This document shows, piece after piece, positions 45,668 to 55,916 of a stretch of 64,000 nt of DNA. Under the pieces are notes generated by a model that worked only from the letters and a program-made list of their open reading frames with translations, was not told the origin of the DNA and did not search any database. This DNA is from an uncultured Sphingomonas sp. (GTDB lineage: Bacteria > Pseudomonadota > Alphaproteobacteria > Sphingomonadales > Sphingomonadaceae): contig NZ_CALMAW010000118.1 of the NCBI RefSeq assembly GCF_937859915.1, forward strand, positions 87,677 to 151,676, written 5' to 3'. A program made the translations under genes and the position numbers. Within the stretch, counting starts at the first letter, position 1; each line of letters begins with the position of its first letter.

Positions 45668-47779
45668 CTAGACGGCGATCCGCGCAATCGAACCCAGGTC
45701 GTCGCGCAGGCGGAGATAGAGAGTGCCGCCGATCGGATGCGGGACCGCGATCGCGGCATTGGGATAGCCGTCGGGCACCGCGACCGCCTGTTCGAAGCCC
45801 GGCGTCGCGGACAGCGCCGCGATCAGGAAGAGGCCATCGCCCGACAGGCTGCACTGCGCCGACGCATCCGGCGGGCAGGTCAGCTGCGCCAGTCGCGGCA
45901 GACGCACGAGCGTGCCGAGCGCGACCCACTCGCCGGCCACGCCGTCGCGGACGACGCGTGCCCGCAGCGGCCCGAAGGCGGAGGCGCCGAGCACCGCGGC
46001 CGGGGTCACGCTGACGAGCGCGACCTGCTGGTCGGCCAGTCGCAGACCATTGGCGCCCGATAGCGTCGCGGTGGCCCCGCCGGCCTCGGCGGCGATCTCG
46101 ATCGTCTCCTTGCCGACGAAGCGTGTGCCCTTGTCGGCGCGCAGCGAAACGGTGAGCACCGCGTCGCTCGGGATATCGTCGGTACCGGCAAGCGTGATCG
46201 GGATCTGGCCGGCGGCTGGCGGGCGCTGGACGGCGCGTGCGATCATCGCGGCGTTGATGCCTTTGGGCTGCGGCGCGCGCGCCAGCGTCACGCGGTCGGC
46301 GCCGGACGGCTCGGCGATGTCGATAGCCGTCCCACCGGCCTGTGCGGTCGGGGTGGGCAATGTGACGCCGATCGAATCCGGCCCGGTCGTCTTCCAGGCG
46401 GCGGGCTGCGCGGGGGCATCGCTGGCCTGGGTCGTCACCCCGGATACGCAGGCCGCGACACCGCCCGTGAGCGTGACCGTCGCGCCATGTGCCGCTTGGT
46501 CCGCGGCAAGATGCCATTGGCCGGGCTGCGGCGATGCCAGCCGCACCGACGGTCCGTCGAACGGCTGGAACCCCCAGATGCCGTGAAGCGTGGCCTCGAG
46601 CGGCGTCTTGCCGTCGGTCGGCAGGCGGCCGTCATTTCCGATGACGAGGCCGCCGCGTTCCGCATCCGGCGTCGCGGGCAGATCGACCGTCCGGCCGCCG
46701 GGAAGGCGGACGCGCAGGACGAGGTCGTGCGCATAGCGGGTCGCGAAGATCAGCGGCGCGCCGCTGACCTGCAGGAAGGGCTGCTTGGCCGCCGCGCAAA
46801 GCTGGGGCATCGGTTCGACGAGCTGGATCGGAGGTATGTGGACCGGGGCGACGATCGGCAGCGCCGTGACCAGCACCGATTTGGGATTGTGGAACGAGGG
46901 CGGCGCGTTGAGCACCAGCGCTATGCGGTCCCCGTCGAGCGTCGCGAGCGCCGGGATATATTGATATTTGGCGGTGCGGATCGAGCCGAAGATGCCGATC
47001 ACGTCGCGGATCGCGGCGATATAGGGGCTGTAATAGCCGAGCCCGCCCTGCGGCGTGGCGCTGAGCTGGAGCGCGAGATCGGCGCCCGGCCCGTTGACGG
47101 CATCGGTGATTGCGTTGCTGTGCCCGTCGTCGAGTACCAGCGCTTCCTGGTTCTGGAGCAGGCAGGCGGCCTGCAGGTCGGGCAGCTTGGCCAGGCAATC
47201 GGGGTTGATCTTGACCTGCAGGCTGCGCGACAGCAGCGGCGTGATGCGCTCGAGCCGGCCGGGGTCCCCTGCGACGGTCTTGCGGACCGCGGTGAGATAG
47301 GTGTCGAGCCGGCTGCGATCGAGCGAGGCCTGGGCCAGTTCCTGCGCCGCGCGGACGAAGGCGCCGGGGCGCCCCTGCACGGCGTTGCGCAGCGTCGAGA
47401 AATCGCCGCCGGTGGCAGGCGCCAGGAACAGGGCGACCTGTTGGGCGCCGTCGGGCACGGTGAGCGACAGTCCCTTGCGACCTTTCTTCGTCCAGATCTC
47501 CGCCTGGAAGAACCATTTGTCGGGCGGCGGATTGGTCGCACCGCGCAGGAAGGCCGCGATCAGCAGATAGTGGGCGGATTGGTCGTCCGGCAGGTCCGCG
47601 GCGATCGCGATCCGGTCTCCGGTCGCCAGTTGCGGCACTTGCGCGATCGGCAGCGTCGCACCCTGGTGCGTGACGCTCACCCGCAGCGCCGGCCCGGCAA
47701 GATCGAACTGGCTGGTCTCGGCACGTGCGGGCCCGGCTAGGGCGCCGATCAGGGCAAGAAATGCGAAGCGGCGGCGCAT
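45668..47779 (-). CDS. Large exported protein of unknown function
   Basis: ~703 aa from MRRRFAFLALIGALAGPARAETSQF (signal peptide); no motif recognised. Confidence 0.75.
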   Translation of the reverse strand: MRRRFAFLALIGALAGPARAETSQFDLAGPALRVSVTHQGATLPIAQVPQLATGDRIAIAADLPDDQSAHYLLIAAFLRGATNPPPDKWFFQAEIWTKKGRKGLSLTVPDGAQQVALFLAPATGGDFSTLRNAVQGRPGAFVRAAQELAQASLDRSRLDTYLTAVRKTVAGDPGRLERITPLLSRSLQVKINPDCLAKLPDLQAACLLQNQEALVLDDGHSNAITDAVNGPGADLALQLSATPQGGLGYYSPYIAAIRDVIGIFGSIRTAKYQYIPALATLDGDRIALVLNAPPSFHNPKSVLVTALPIVAPVHIPPIQLVEPMPQLCAAAKQPFLQVSGAPLIFATRYAHDLVLRVRLPGGRTVDLPATPDAERGGLVIGNDGRLPTDGKTPLEATLHGIWGFQPFDGPSVRLASPQPGQWHLAADQAAHGATVTLTGGVAACVSGVTTQASDAPAQPAAWKTTGPDSIGVTLPTPTAQAGGTAIDIAEPSGADRVTLARAPQPKGINAAMIARAVQRPPAAGQIPITLAGTDDIPSDAVLTVSLRADKGTRFVGKETIEIAAEAGGATATLSGANGLRLADQQVALVSVTPAAVLGASAFGPLRARVVRDGVAGEWVALGTLVRLPRLAQLTCPPDASAQCSLSGDGLFLIAALSATPGFEQAVAVPDGYPNAAIAVPHPIGGTLYLRLRDDLGSIARIAV

Positions 47780-47919
47780 AGGCAAGCGAGAAGTCCCTCG
47801 GCGCAAGTGGATCCAAGGCGCAGGATTGCCCCATATCGCCAAGACCCAGGATGAACACGGCCGACGGGACACGCCGCCACCACTCCCTTGGCGGATGAGC
47901 GAACCCTGCGCGTCGTCCC

Positions 47920-50547
47920 TCATGCGCCGCTCAGCGCTGCCGCCAGTGCGGCGCCACGGGCCTGTTTGAGCACGCCGCAATCATGCACCAACTCGACGGT
48001 CCGATCGAGCGACAGCGCGCCGCGCTGATATTGCTCGACCTTGGGCCGCATCGCGGTCTCGATTGCCGCCGCCTTCTCGACCGAGCAATAGCGCGCCGCC
48101 ATCGCGGGCAGCGTCGAGGCGGTGAAGATGCCATTGTCCTTCACGACCATATCATAATGCGCGACCAGCCAGGCGAAGGCGGTATCACGCGTCGTCGGCT
48201 CGTCGAACAGGCCGCGGAGCAACCCCAGGCGATCGCTCGAGCGCAGCCGCGTGTCGGCGAAATGCGCGATCAGCCAGCCGGCGGTCCGGCTGTCGCCGGT
48301 GCGGCCGAGCGCCCCGATCGCGGAGTCGCGGAACAGCGTATCATCGCTGCCGGCGGCCTTGTCGAACAGCGCCGCGCGCGCTGCATCGCCGCCCTGGGCG
48401 AGATAGGCGCCGAGCGCATCGCCGTATAGCGACTGATCGAGCGCGGCCTTGTCACCGCCGAGATAGGCGATGGCGGCGCTGGCGAGGGTCGCGCTGACCG
48501 CCGGGTCGCGCGCCTCGCCGGCGAGCAGCGCCACGGTCTCGCTGCGCAGCTGCTGGCGGTCGGGATCCTCGCTGAGATAGGCGCCTGCCTTGGGATCGAA
48601 GCCCAATTGCGCGAGCTTGGGCGCGTAGATCGCGGCGATCAGCGCGCGATAGGCCGGCAGCTGCGCGTCCGGGACAAGGCCGCGCGTGCGCCATGTCGCG
48701 AGGCGATGGCCACCATCGACCGCCGCGCCCGAATAGGGGTTTGCCGCCATGGCCTTGGCCGCGGCGATCAGGAGGGCGGGCGCGACATGGCCCGCCCGAT
48801 AGTCCGCCCACAGGCTGTCGGTCATCGCCAGCGCCTCGCCCGGCGCAAGCGTCGGCGCCTCGGCGATCAGCGCGCGCCATTCGGGCTCGGCCATGGAGAA
48901 GCGATAATAGCCGGTCCCGCCGGCATTGGGCATGATCGCCCCCGCGCCTGCTGCCGGCAGGGTGTCCGATGGCGTGGTCAACAGCTGGCAGGTCCGCGCG
49001 CTGCCGATCCGGTAGCACAGGGGGATCGACCAGGTTGCGGGCGCCGCATCGCTGCCCAGCATCGCATAGCGCGACTGCGCGACGGTCAGTCGGTTGTCGG
49101 CACCGCGCGTGACGCGGACGACGGGCACGCCCTGCTGATCGACGAAGCTTTTGAGCGCGGTCAGCACGCGCGGGTCATGCGCGGCCTCGGCGAGCGACGC
49201 GAAGAATTGCTCGGTCGAGGCATTGCCATAGGCGTGGCGGTTGAGATGGAGCCGGACGCCGGCCTGGAACTTGTCGTCGCCGAGGAAGGCGGCGATCATC
49301 GCGACGACCTGTCCGCCCTTGCCGTAGGTGACCGAATCGAACGCGCTGTCGATGTCGCCACTGGTGGGGATTGGCTGATGGATCGGTCGCCCGGCCTTGA
49401 GCGAGTCGATGTCCATCGCCTCGAACGCCTCGTTGATCGCGCCGACGCCGATCTTGAGATCGGGCCGCCATGCGTTGCCGATGCGATAGCCCATCCAGTT
49501 GGCGAAGCTCTCGTTGAGCCAGATGTCGTCCCACCAGGCCGGCGTCACCAGATCGCCGAACCATGGGTGCGACAGCTCATGCGCCACCACCATGCCGAAT
49601 TCCTGCTTCTGTCGGGTCGAGGCACCCTTGTCGAGAAACAGCAGGCTGTCGCCATAGGTGTCGGCGCCGGCGTTCTCCATCGCACCGGGCATGATCGGCG
49701 AACCGATCTGGTCGAGCTTGGGGAAGGGGAAGGGGCGACCGAAATAGGTCTCGAGCAAGCCGACGATCGGGCCGCTGTTCTGCAGCGCGAAGTCCATCTG
49801 GTCGCGATTGGGCTGCGTGCCGAGGATGCGGACCGCCATCGGCTGCGCGCGCTCGGCGGTCGGCGCCGCCGATCCGCTGACCGAGGCGAACGGCCCGACG
49901 CCGAAGGCGACCAGATAGGTCGGCAGCGGTCGCGTCGGCAGGAAATGATGCGTCACCATCGCGCCGGCCTTGCTGGTGCCGGACTCGGGCGCATTGCCAT
50001 AGACGGTGAGTCCCGGCCGCGTCGTCACCGAGACGGTGAAGGGCGTCTTGTAGCCGGGCTCGTCGAAGCCGGGATAGGCGGCGCGCGCATCGATCGATTC
50101 GAACTGCGTCCAGGCATACCATTGGTCGCCGACCTTGACGTGGAACAGCCCGGCCGCGCCGCTGCCGAACGGCGCGTCATAATCGAATGTCAGCGTGACC
50201 TTGCCCGCGGGCAGCGGCTGCGCGAAGTCGAGTCGCACGACCCCGAGCGGATCGACCTGCGTATAGCTCGCCCGGGTCTTGAGCATGCCTGCGTGCGCGG
50301 TGGCGCTGGCGACGTGGAGATCGCGGCCGTGGATATAGAGCGACCGGGTCTGCGCCTTGAGCGTCACGTCGATCTCGGCATGCCCGGTGAAGCGGTCCTG
50401 TTCGGGCTGGATGGTCAGATCGAGCCGATAGGCGATCGGGGTGGCGACGTCTGGCAGCCTGCCCTGCGGCACGGGCGCGGCAGGCGAGGCTGCGCAGAGC
50501 GCGGCGGGCGAGGCGGCCAGAAGCGCCGCAAGGAGGATCGAGCGCAT
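47920..50547 (-). CDS. Exported M1-family aminopeptidase
   Basis: Signal peptide; GAMENAGADTYGDSLLFLD; VVAHELSHPWFGDLVTPAWWDDIWLNESFANWMGY. Confidence 0.92.
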   Translation of the reverse strand: MRSILLAALLAASPAALCAASPAAPVPQGRLPDVATPIAYRLDLTIQPEQDRFTGHAEIDVTLKAQTRSLYIHGRDLHVASATAHAGMLKTRASYTQVDPLGVVRLDFAQPLPAGKVTLTFDYDAPFGSGAAGLFHVKVGDQWYAWTQFESIDARAAYPGFDEPGYKTPFTVSVTTRPGLTVYGNAPESGTSKAGAMVTHHFLPTRPLPTYLVAFGVGPFASVSGSAAPTAERAQPMAVRILGTQPNRDQMDFALQNSGPIVGLLETYFGRPFPFPKLDQIGSPIMPGAMENAGADTYGDSLLFLDKGASTRQKQEFGMVVAHELSHPWFGDLVTPAWWDDIWLNESFANWMGYRIGNAWRPDLKIGVGAINEAFEAMDIDSLKAGRPIHQPIPTSGDIDSAFDSVTYGKGGQVVAMIAAFLGDDKFQAGVRLHLNRHAYGNASTEQFFASLAEAAHDPRVLTALKSFVDQQGVPVVRVTRGADNRLTVAQSRYAMLGSDAAPATWSIPLCYRIGSARTCQLLTTPSDTLPAAGAGAIMPNAGGTGYYRFSMAEPEWRALIAEAPTLAPGEALAMTDSLWADYRAGHVAPALLIAAAKAMAANPYSGAAVDGGHRLATWRTRGLVPDAQLPAYRALIAAIYAPKLAQLGFDPKAGAYLSEDPDRQQLRSETVALLAGEARDPAVSATLASAAIAYLGGDKAALDQSLYGDALGAYLAQGGDAARAALFDKAAGSDDTLFRDSAIGALGRTGDSRTAGWLIAHFADTRLRSSDRLGLLRGLFDEPTTRDTAFAWLVAHYDMVVKDNGIFTASTLPAMAARYCSVEKAAAIETAMRPKVEQYQRGALSLDRTVELVHDCGVLKQARGAALAAALSGA

Positions 50548-50686
50548 CGGACACCCTTTATCGGTTGAGCAAGCGATCTCCGATATGGGTGGGCCGCATG
50601 GCCTGCAAGCGTTGATATAGCCGGGAAATGCCGGTCATGCTGGCGCCGTCGCACGCTGGCGTCCCCGGCGCGTCTGGCGCATGCCG

Positions 50687-51436
50687 TCAGGCGACGTCGA
50701 GGCCGGCGGAAATTTGGCTGGTCGTATCCTGCAGGGCCAGGAGCGCGTCGGCCCGGCCGAGCGTGGCGCCGGGGCCATCGACGAAGGGAACCGTCAGCGC
50801 CGCGAGCGCCGCGCCGTTGCGGACGATCGGGGCCGAGAGGTCGGTGATCGCGGTCAGCATCGGGCTTGGCATGGTGATGTAGCCCGCCCCCTTCACCTTC
50901 GCGAGCAGCCGCAGCAGCGCCTTGCGATCGAAGGCGAGCTTGGCCTGTTCGGTGGCAGCGAGCATGTCCTCGCGGTCGCGGTCGGGCTGGAACGCCATCA
51001 GCACGTGGCCCGATGCCGAGTGGATGAGCGGGCGCCGGTAACCCATGCGGATCGCGAAGCCGAGCAGACCCGGCGCCTCGACATTGGCAACCACGACCAT
51101 TTCCGCGCCGGATGCCATCGCCAGATGGCAGCTCTGTCGCGTCTGCGCGGCAAGGTCGCGCATCGCGGGGAGCGCATGGCTGAGCAGGTCGCGGATCGGC
51201 GGCTGCGCCATGCCCAGCGCGAACAGCCGGTTGGTGACCCGATAGCCTTCGCCCGAACGCGCGATATAGCCCGATTCTTCGAGCACCTGGATCATCCGGA
51301 AGATCTCGCTCACCGAGCGGCCCAGCGCCGCCGATATGTCGACGGTCGGCATCGGGGTGGGCGAGGGCGCCAGCAGCTCGAGGATCTCGAGCCCCTTTTG
51401 GAGCGCGGGCGCCCGGTATTTTTGCGCTGATGCCAT
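50687..51436 (-). CDS. IclR-family transcriptional regulator
   Basis: APALQKGLEILELLAPSPTPMPTVDISAALGRSVSEIFRMIQVLEESGYIARSGEGYRVTNRLFALG. Confidence 0.92.
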   Translation of the reverse strand: MASAQKYRAPALQKGLEILELLAPSPTPMPTVDISAALGRSVSEIFRMIQVLEESGYIARSGEGYRVTNRLFALGMAQPPIRDLLSHALPAMRDLAAQTRQSCHLAMASGAEMVVVANVEAPGLLGFAIRMGYRRPLIHSASGHVLMAFQPDRDREDMLAATEQAKLAFDRKALLRLLAKVKGAGYITMPSPMLTAITDLSAPIVRNGAALAALTVPFVDGPGATLGRADALLALQDTTSQISAGLDVA

Positions 51437-51504
51437 CGTCGCTCGCGTCCCCCCGAAGCAAGTATCGTCCCGTCGCTACGCAGTTCCCGACGCCAATTCA
51501 ACGG

Positions 51505-51519
51505 TGTGAAAAAATCACA
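51505..51519. promoter_or_regulatory. 15-bp palindromic operator candidate (IclR-type)
   Basis: TGTGA-AAAAA-TCACA in divergent intergenic between IclR and TonB receptor; further TGAAA-N12-TTTCA just downstream. Confidence 0.5.
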
Positions 51520-51717
51520 TCTGAAACGCAATTTTATATTTCACATTTCTGACGGCGCTGCTAATGGCCGCCGCAAGGCCCTGCATTCGGTGCAAAGAGG
51601 CTGCTGGAGGGGGAAGCGCGCGGCCAACGGGTCGCCGCCCATCGAAAGCAGTTCGCTTCGCATCCGAAGGCAATGGAAGACGCTAGGTGGCGTCCCGGGC
51701 CAGCGAGGGGACGACAT

Positions 51718-54543
51718 ATGCTCAAGACCAATCTATTCAGCTCCGCCCGCGCGCCGCTGCTGCTCACCTGTTCGGTGTCCGCGCTGCTCGCGACGCTGGC
51801 GTCGACGGCTGCCCAGGCGCAGACGACGACCCCGCCCGCCCGAACCACCAGCGGCGGCAATTCGGTAGCGAGCGGTGATCAGGGCCAGGCCGACACCCAG
51901 GCCACCGATGCCGCCCCGTCGATCGTCGTCACCGGCGTGCGCGCCAGCCTCCAGTCCGCCGAGAATATCAAGCGCAACTCGCCGCAGATCGTCGACTCGA
52001 TCGTCGCGGAAGACATCGGCAAGCTGCCCGATCGCAACGTCGCCGAGGCGCTGCAGCGCATCCCCGGAATCCAAGTCAACCAGAGCTATGGCGAGGGCAC
52101 CTCGGTCGCGATCCGCGGCCTGACCCAGACCCGCACCGAGCTCAACGGCCGCGACATCTTCACCGCCGGCGACGCCTCGGGCGACGGCACCAACGTCCCC
52201 GGCACGCTCAGCCTCGGCGACATCCCCTCGGAGCTGCTTGCCGGCATCGACGTCTACAAGAATCCGTCGGCCGACCTGATCGAGGATCAGCTCAGCGGCA
52301 CGATCGACCTGCGCACGCGCAAGCCGTTCGACTTCAACGGTTTCAAGATCGCCGCGACAGCCAGCAACACCTATTCGGATCTCGTCAAGACGAGCAAGCC
52401 CTCGGCCTCGGTGCTGATCAGCGACCGCTGGGATACCGGCATCGGCGAGATCGGCATCCTGGTCGACGTGGCCTATCAGCGCAGCGCGTTCCGCGAGGAC
52501 ACGATCTCGACCGAGCCTTTCTATCCGCTCGATCCCACCAACGCGACGGATGCGGCGACGCTCGCCGCGCTCGGCCGTACCGGACAGACGACGTCGCTGC
52601 CACACGGCGCGGGCATCGGCGAGGTGTACGGCGATCGCCGGCGCTTCGGTACCGACGTCGCGCTGCAGTGGAAGCCGACCGACACGCTCGAATTCACCGG
52701 AGAGGTGTTCCGGTCGGACTATAAGTTCCGCTTCGACGACTTCAGCCTCTTCTCCTACACCGGCGGCAATTCGATCACGCCGCAGCCCGGTGCGCCGTTC
52801 AGCTTCGCCAGCAATGGCGACTTCGTCAGCGGGACGTTCCAGAACGTTCCGATCGGCGCCAATACCAGCCTCGAGACGCGCCACTCGGTCACCACCGACT
52901 ATTCGCTGCATTCGAGCTGGAAGCCGACGTCGCAGTTCACGCTGACCGGCGACCTGCAATATGTCGCGGCGAACACGCACGATCTGCGCTCGATCGTCGG
53001 CCTCGGCAGCGCGAGCTCGACGCTGAGCCAAGACCTGTCGGGCAGCACGCCGTCGATCGGCATCACCACCCCGCTTGGGCTCACCAATCCGGCGACCTAT
53101 GCCTATAATGCGGTGGCCGCGCCCTTCTATCTCGACGATCTCAACAAGTCGAAGGCAACCGACAAGGCGTTCCGCCTCGACGCGCAGTACAAGTTCGACG
53201 ACGGCTTCCTGCAGTCGCTCAAGGCGGGCTTCCGCTTTGCCGACCGCAAGAACCAGACTGAGGATACCGGCTACCGCTACACCGGCCTCTCGACGACCCC
53301 GACCGACCTGCAATATACCAGCCTCAGCGACTTCTACCGTGGTCAGGCGAACCTGTTCGGCAATTCGCTGTTCTTCAACCGCGATACCATCCTGAACTAT
53401 GACGAGACGCGCTCGGAGCTCGGCATCACCACGACGCCGAGCTATGTCCCGAGCGACACCAGCCGCGAAAGCCTCAAGACCTATGCGGGCTACGTCGCCG
53501 CCTATTTCAAGGCGGACTCGCTGCCGGTGCCGATCGACGGCAATGTCGGTCTGCGCGTGGTCGGCTCGCAGCAGAGCGCGAGCGGCTACGAGCAGATCAC
53601 CCCGCTCGTCACGGATCCCGTCACCGGCACGCAGTCGTCCGGGGCCGCGGTATTCGACGAGACCACGGTCAAGCAGAAATATACCGACGTCCTGCCGAGC
53701 GCCAACCTGCGCGGGCATCTGACCGACAATCTGCAGCTCCGTCTCGCGGCCTCGAAGAACATCTCGCGGCCGTCGCTCGACCAGATCAACCCCGGCGTGA
53801 GCTATGTCGAGCCGGGCGCGGCGCAGCTCAACCAGGAGCATGACACCAGCGGCGGCAATCCCAATCTCAAGCCGATGGTGTCGTGGAACTTCGACGTCTC
53901 GCTGGAATGGTATTTCTCGCACACCGGCTCACTGACCGCGGCGGGCTTCTACAAGAACATCAAGGACTACATCCAGACCGGCATCAATCAGCGTCAGATC
54001 TCGTTCAACGACGGTACTGCGCCGGTGACCTACTATACGACGACCTACGACAACGTCGCGACCGCCAAGGTGAAGGGTTTCGAACTCGCCTATCAGCAGT
54101 TCTACGACTTCCTGCCGGGGCCGCTCAGCGGGCTCGGGATGCAGGCCAACTTCACCTATGTCGACTCGAGCGCGCCGGGGCCGGCGACGCAGGGCGGCGT
54201 GGTCACCACGGTGCCGCTCGAGCAGCTGTCGAAGTACAGCTACAATCTCGTCGGCATCTACGAGAAGGGCAAGATCTCGGCGCGCGTCGCCTATAACTGG
54301 CGCAGCAAATATGTCGTGACCACGCAGGGCAACGGCACCGGCGACCGGCCGATCTTCGACAAGGCCTATGGCGAGCTCGACGCGTCGATCACGCTCAACG
54401 TGACGCCGCACTTCTCGCTGACGCTGGAAGGCGCCAACCTCAACGACGCGATCCATTCCACCTACTTCGGCACCGTCACCGAGCCTCGCGACGTCGTCAT
54501 GGACGATCGCCGGATCACTGGCGTCGCCAAGGTGAGCTTCTAA
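51718..54543 (+). CDS. TonB-dependent receptor
   Basis: Signal peptide; SIVVTGVRASLQSAENIKRNSPQIVDSIVAEDIGKLPDRNVAEALQRIPGIQVNQ plug; C-terminal beta-strand ending ITGVAKVSF. Confidence 0.93.
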   Translation: MLKTNLFSSARAPLLLTCSVSALLATLASTAAQAQTTTPPARTTSGGNSVASGDQGQADTQATDAAPSIVVTGVRASLQSAENIKRNSPQIVDSIVAEDIGKLPDRNVAEALQRIPGIQVNQSYGEGTSVAIRGLTQTRTELNGRDIFTAGDASGDGTNVPGTLSLGDIPSELLAGIDVYKNPSADLIEDQLSGTIDLRTRKPFDFNGFKIAATASNTYSDLVKTSKPSASVLISDRWDTGIGEIGILVDVAYQRSAFREDTISTEPFYPLDPTNATDAATLAALGRTGQTTSLPHGAGIGEVYGDRRRFGTDVALQWKPTDTLEFTGEVFRSDYKFRFDDFSLFSYTGGNSITPQPGAPFSFASNGDFVSGTFQNVPIGANTSLETRHSVTTDYSLHSSWKPTSQFTLTGDLQYVAANTHDLRSIVGLGSASSTLSQDLSGSTPSIGITTPLGLTNPATYAYNAVAAPFYLDDLNKSKATDKAFRLDAQYKFDDGFLQSLKAGFRFADRKNQTEDTGYRYTGLSTTPTDLQYTSLSDFYRGQANLFGNSLFFNRDTILNYDETRSELGITTTPSYVPSDTSRESLKTYAGYVAAYFKADSLPVPIDGNVGLRVVGSQQSASGYEQITPLVTDPVTGTQSSGAAVFDETTVKQKYTDVLPSANLRGHLTDNLQLRLAASKNISRPSLDQINPGVSYVEPGAAQLNQEHDTSGGNPNLKPMVSWNFDVSLEWYFSHTGSLTAAGFYKNIKDYIQTGINQRQISFNDGTAPVTYYTTTYDNVATAKVKGFELAYQQFYDFLPGPLSGLGMQANFTYVDSSAPGPATQGGVVTTVPLEQLSKYSYNLVGIYEKGKISARVAYNWRSKYVVTTQGNGTGDRPIFDKAYGELDASITLNVTPHFSLTLEGANLNDAIHSTYFGTVTEPRDVVMDDRRITGVAKVSF

Positions 54544-54598
54544 AGGGATGGAATGTCGTTCGAGCGCACCCCATCGCTGATCCCTCTCTCCCCCCTGT

Positions 54599-54629
54599 GG
54601 CCGGAGCCTTCGCGCTCCGGCCAGCTTTT
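54599..54629 (+). terminator. Hairpin between TonB receptor and fucP
   Basis: GGCCGGAGC-cttcgc-GCTCCGGCC followed by agctttt. Confidence 0.6.
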
Positions 54630-54671
54630 CCGCCGGGCAACCCGCGGGACGGCCTACCATATGAGGGCGAA

Positions 54672-55916
54672 ATGAGCAGCGTGGCCGGCGATCGGACGGA
54701 CATGGTCGGCGCGAGCCGGGCGGTTACCATCCTGGTGACCGGCCTGTTTTTCCTGTGGGGCGTGGCCAACAATCTCAACGACGTGCTGATCGGGCATTTG
54801 CGGTCGCTGTTCAGCCTTGGTGACTTGCAGTCCGGGCTCGTCCAGTCGGCTTTCTATCTCGGCTATTTCTGCTTCGCGATCCCTGCCTCGCTGGTGATGC
54901 GGCGGTTCGGCTATCGCAGCGCGGTGCTGAGCGGGCTGCTGCTGTTCGGCGCCGGCGCGCTGCTATTCTGGCCGGCCTCGCTGATGCTCAGCTACGGCTT
55001 CTTCCTGGTCGCACTGTTCGTGATCGCAAGCGGTCTCGCTTTTCTCGAGACCGCGGCCAATCCGATGATCGCCGCGCTCGGTGCCCCCGAGACCGCCGAG
55101 CGCCGACTGACCTTCGCGCAGGCGTTCAATCCGCTAGGCTCGATCGCCGGCGTCGGGCTCGGGCTGATGCTGATCCTGTCGGATACCGCCCGCAGCACCG
55201 GCGAGCAGGCCGCCGCGGTCCGTCTGCCCTATCTGGTGATCGCGGCGACCGTGCTGGGCTGGGCGGTGCTGATCTTCGTCACCCGCTTTCCGGCGGTGGC
55301 GACCCGCGGCACCGCGACCGACGAGCGCATTCCCGGCGCCTATCGCGCGCTGCTTCGGCGCCCGCGCTATCTTGCCGGGGTCGCCGCGCAATTTTTCTAT
55401 ATCGGCGCGCAGGTCGGGGTGTGGAGCTTCCTGATCCGCTACACGACCGCGGCATTGCCCGGCATCGGGGTGCGCCACGCCGCCTGGCTGCTCACCGGGT
55501 CGCTTGTGCTGTTCATGGCGGGGCGTTTCGTCGGCGCGGCGCTGATGGCGCGAATCCCGGGGGCGCGGCTGATGCTGAGCTTCGCGCTCGCCGACATGCT
55601 GCTCTGCCTGCTCGCGGTCGCGGTCGGCGGACGGGTCGGCGTCGCGGCGCTGGTCGTGTCGAGCGCCTTCATGTCGATCATGTATCCGACAATCTTCGTG
55701 CTCGCGCTGCGCGGCCTCGGTCCGCTGACCAAGCCGGGCGCGTCGCTGCTCGTGATGGCGATCATCGGCGGCGCGATCCTCACCGCACTGATGGGCCTGA
55801 TCTCCGACATGAGTGGGACGATCCGCGCCGCGATGCTGGTCCCCGCCGGCTGCTTTCTCGTCGTCGCGCTGTTCGCGCGCAGCCAGCTCCGCGGCGCAAC
55901 GGAGATTGTCGCATGA
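54672..55916 (+). CDS. fucP: L-fucose permease (FucP-type MFS)
   Basis: LVTGLFFLWGVANNLNDVLIGHLRSLFSLGDLQSGLVQSAFYLGYFCFAIPASLVMRRFGYRSAVLSGL. Confidence 0.88.
   Translation: MSSVAGDRTDMVGASRAVTILVTGLFFLWGVANNLNDVLIGHLRSLFSLGDLQSGLVQSAFYLGYFCFAIPASLVMRRFGYRSAVLSGLLLFGAGALLFWPASLMLSYGFFLVALFVIASGLAFLETAANPMIAALGAPETAERRLTFAQAFNPLGSIAGVGLGLMLILSDTARSTGEQAAAVRLPYLVIAATVLGWAVLIFVTRFPAVATRGTATDERIPGAYRALLRRPRYLAGVAAQFFYIGAQVGVWSFLIRYTTAALPGIGVRHAAWLLTGSLVLFMAGRFVGAALMARIPGARLMLSFALADMLLCLLAVAVGGRVGVAALVVSSAFMSIMYPTIFVLALRGLGPLTKPGASLLVMAIIGGAILTALMGLISDMSGTIRAAMLVPAGCFLVVALFARSQLRGATEIVA

Noticed and set aside
48607-50568. 653-aa plus-strand ORF opposite M1 aminopeptidase
   Set aside because: Shadow ORF; His/Arg-rich low-information sequence.
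51733-53922. 729-aa minus-strand ORF opposite the TonB receptor
   Set aside because: Shadow ORF; receptor plug and barrel motifs are on the plus strand.
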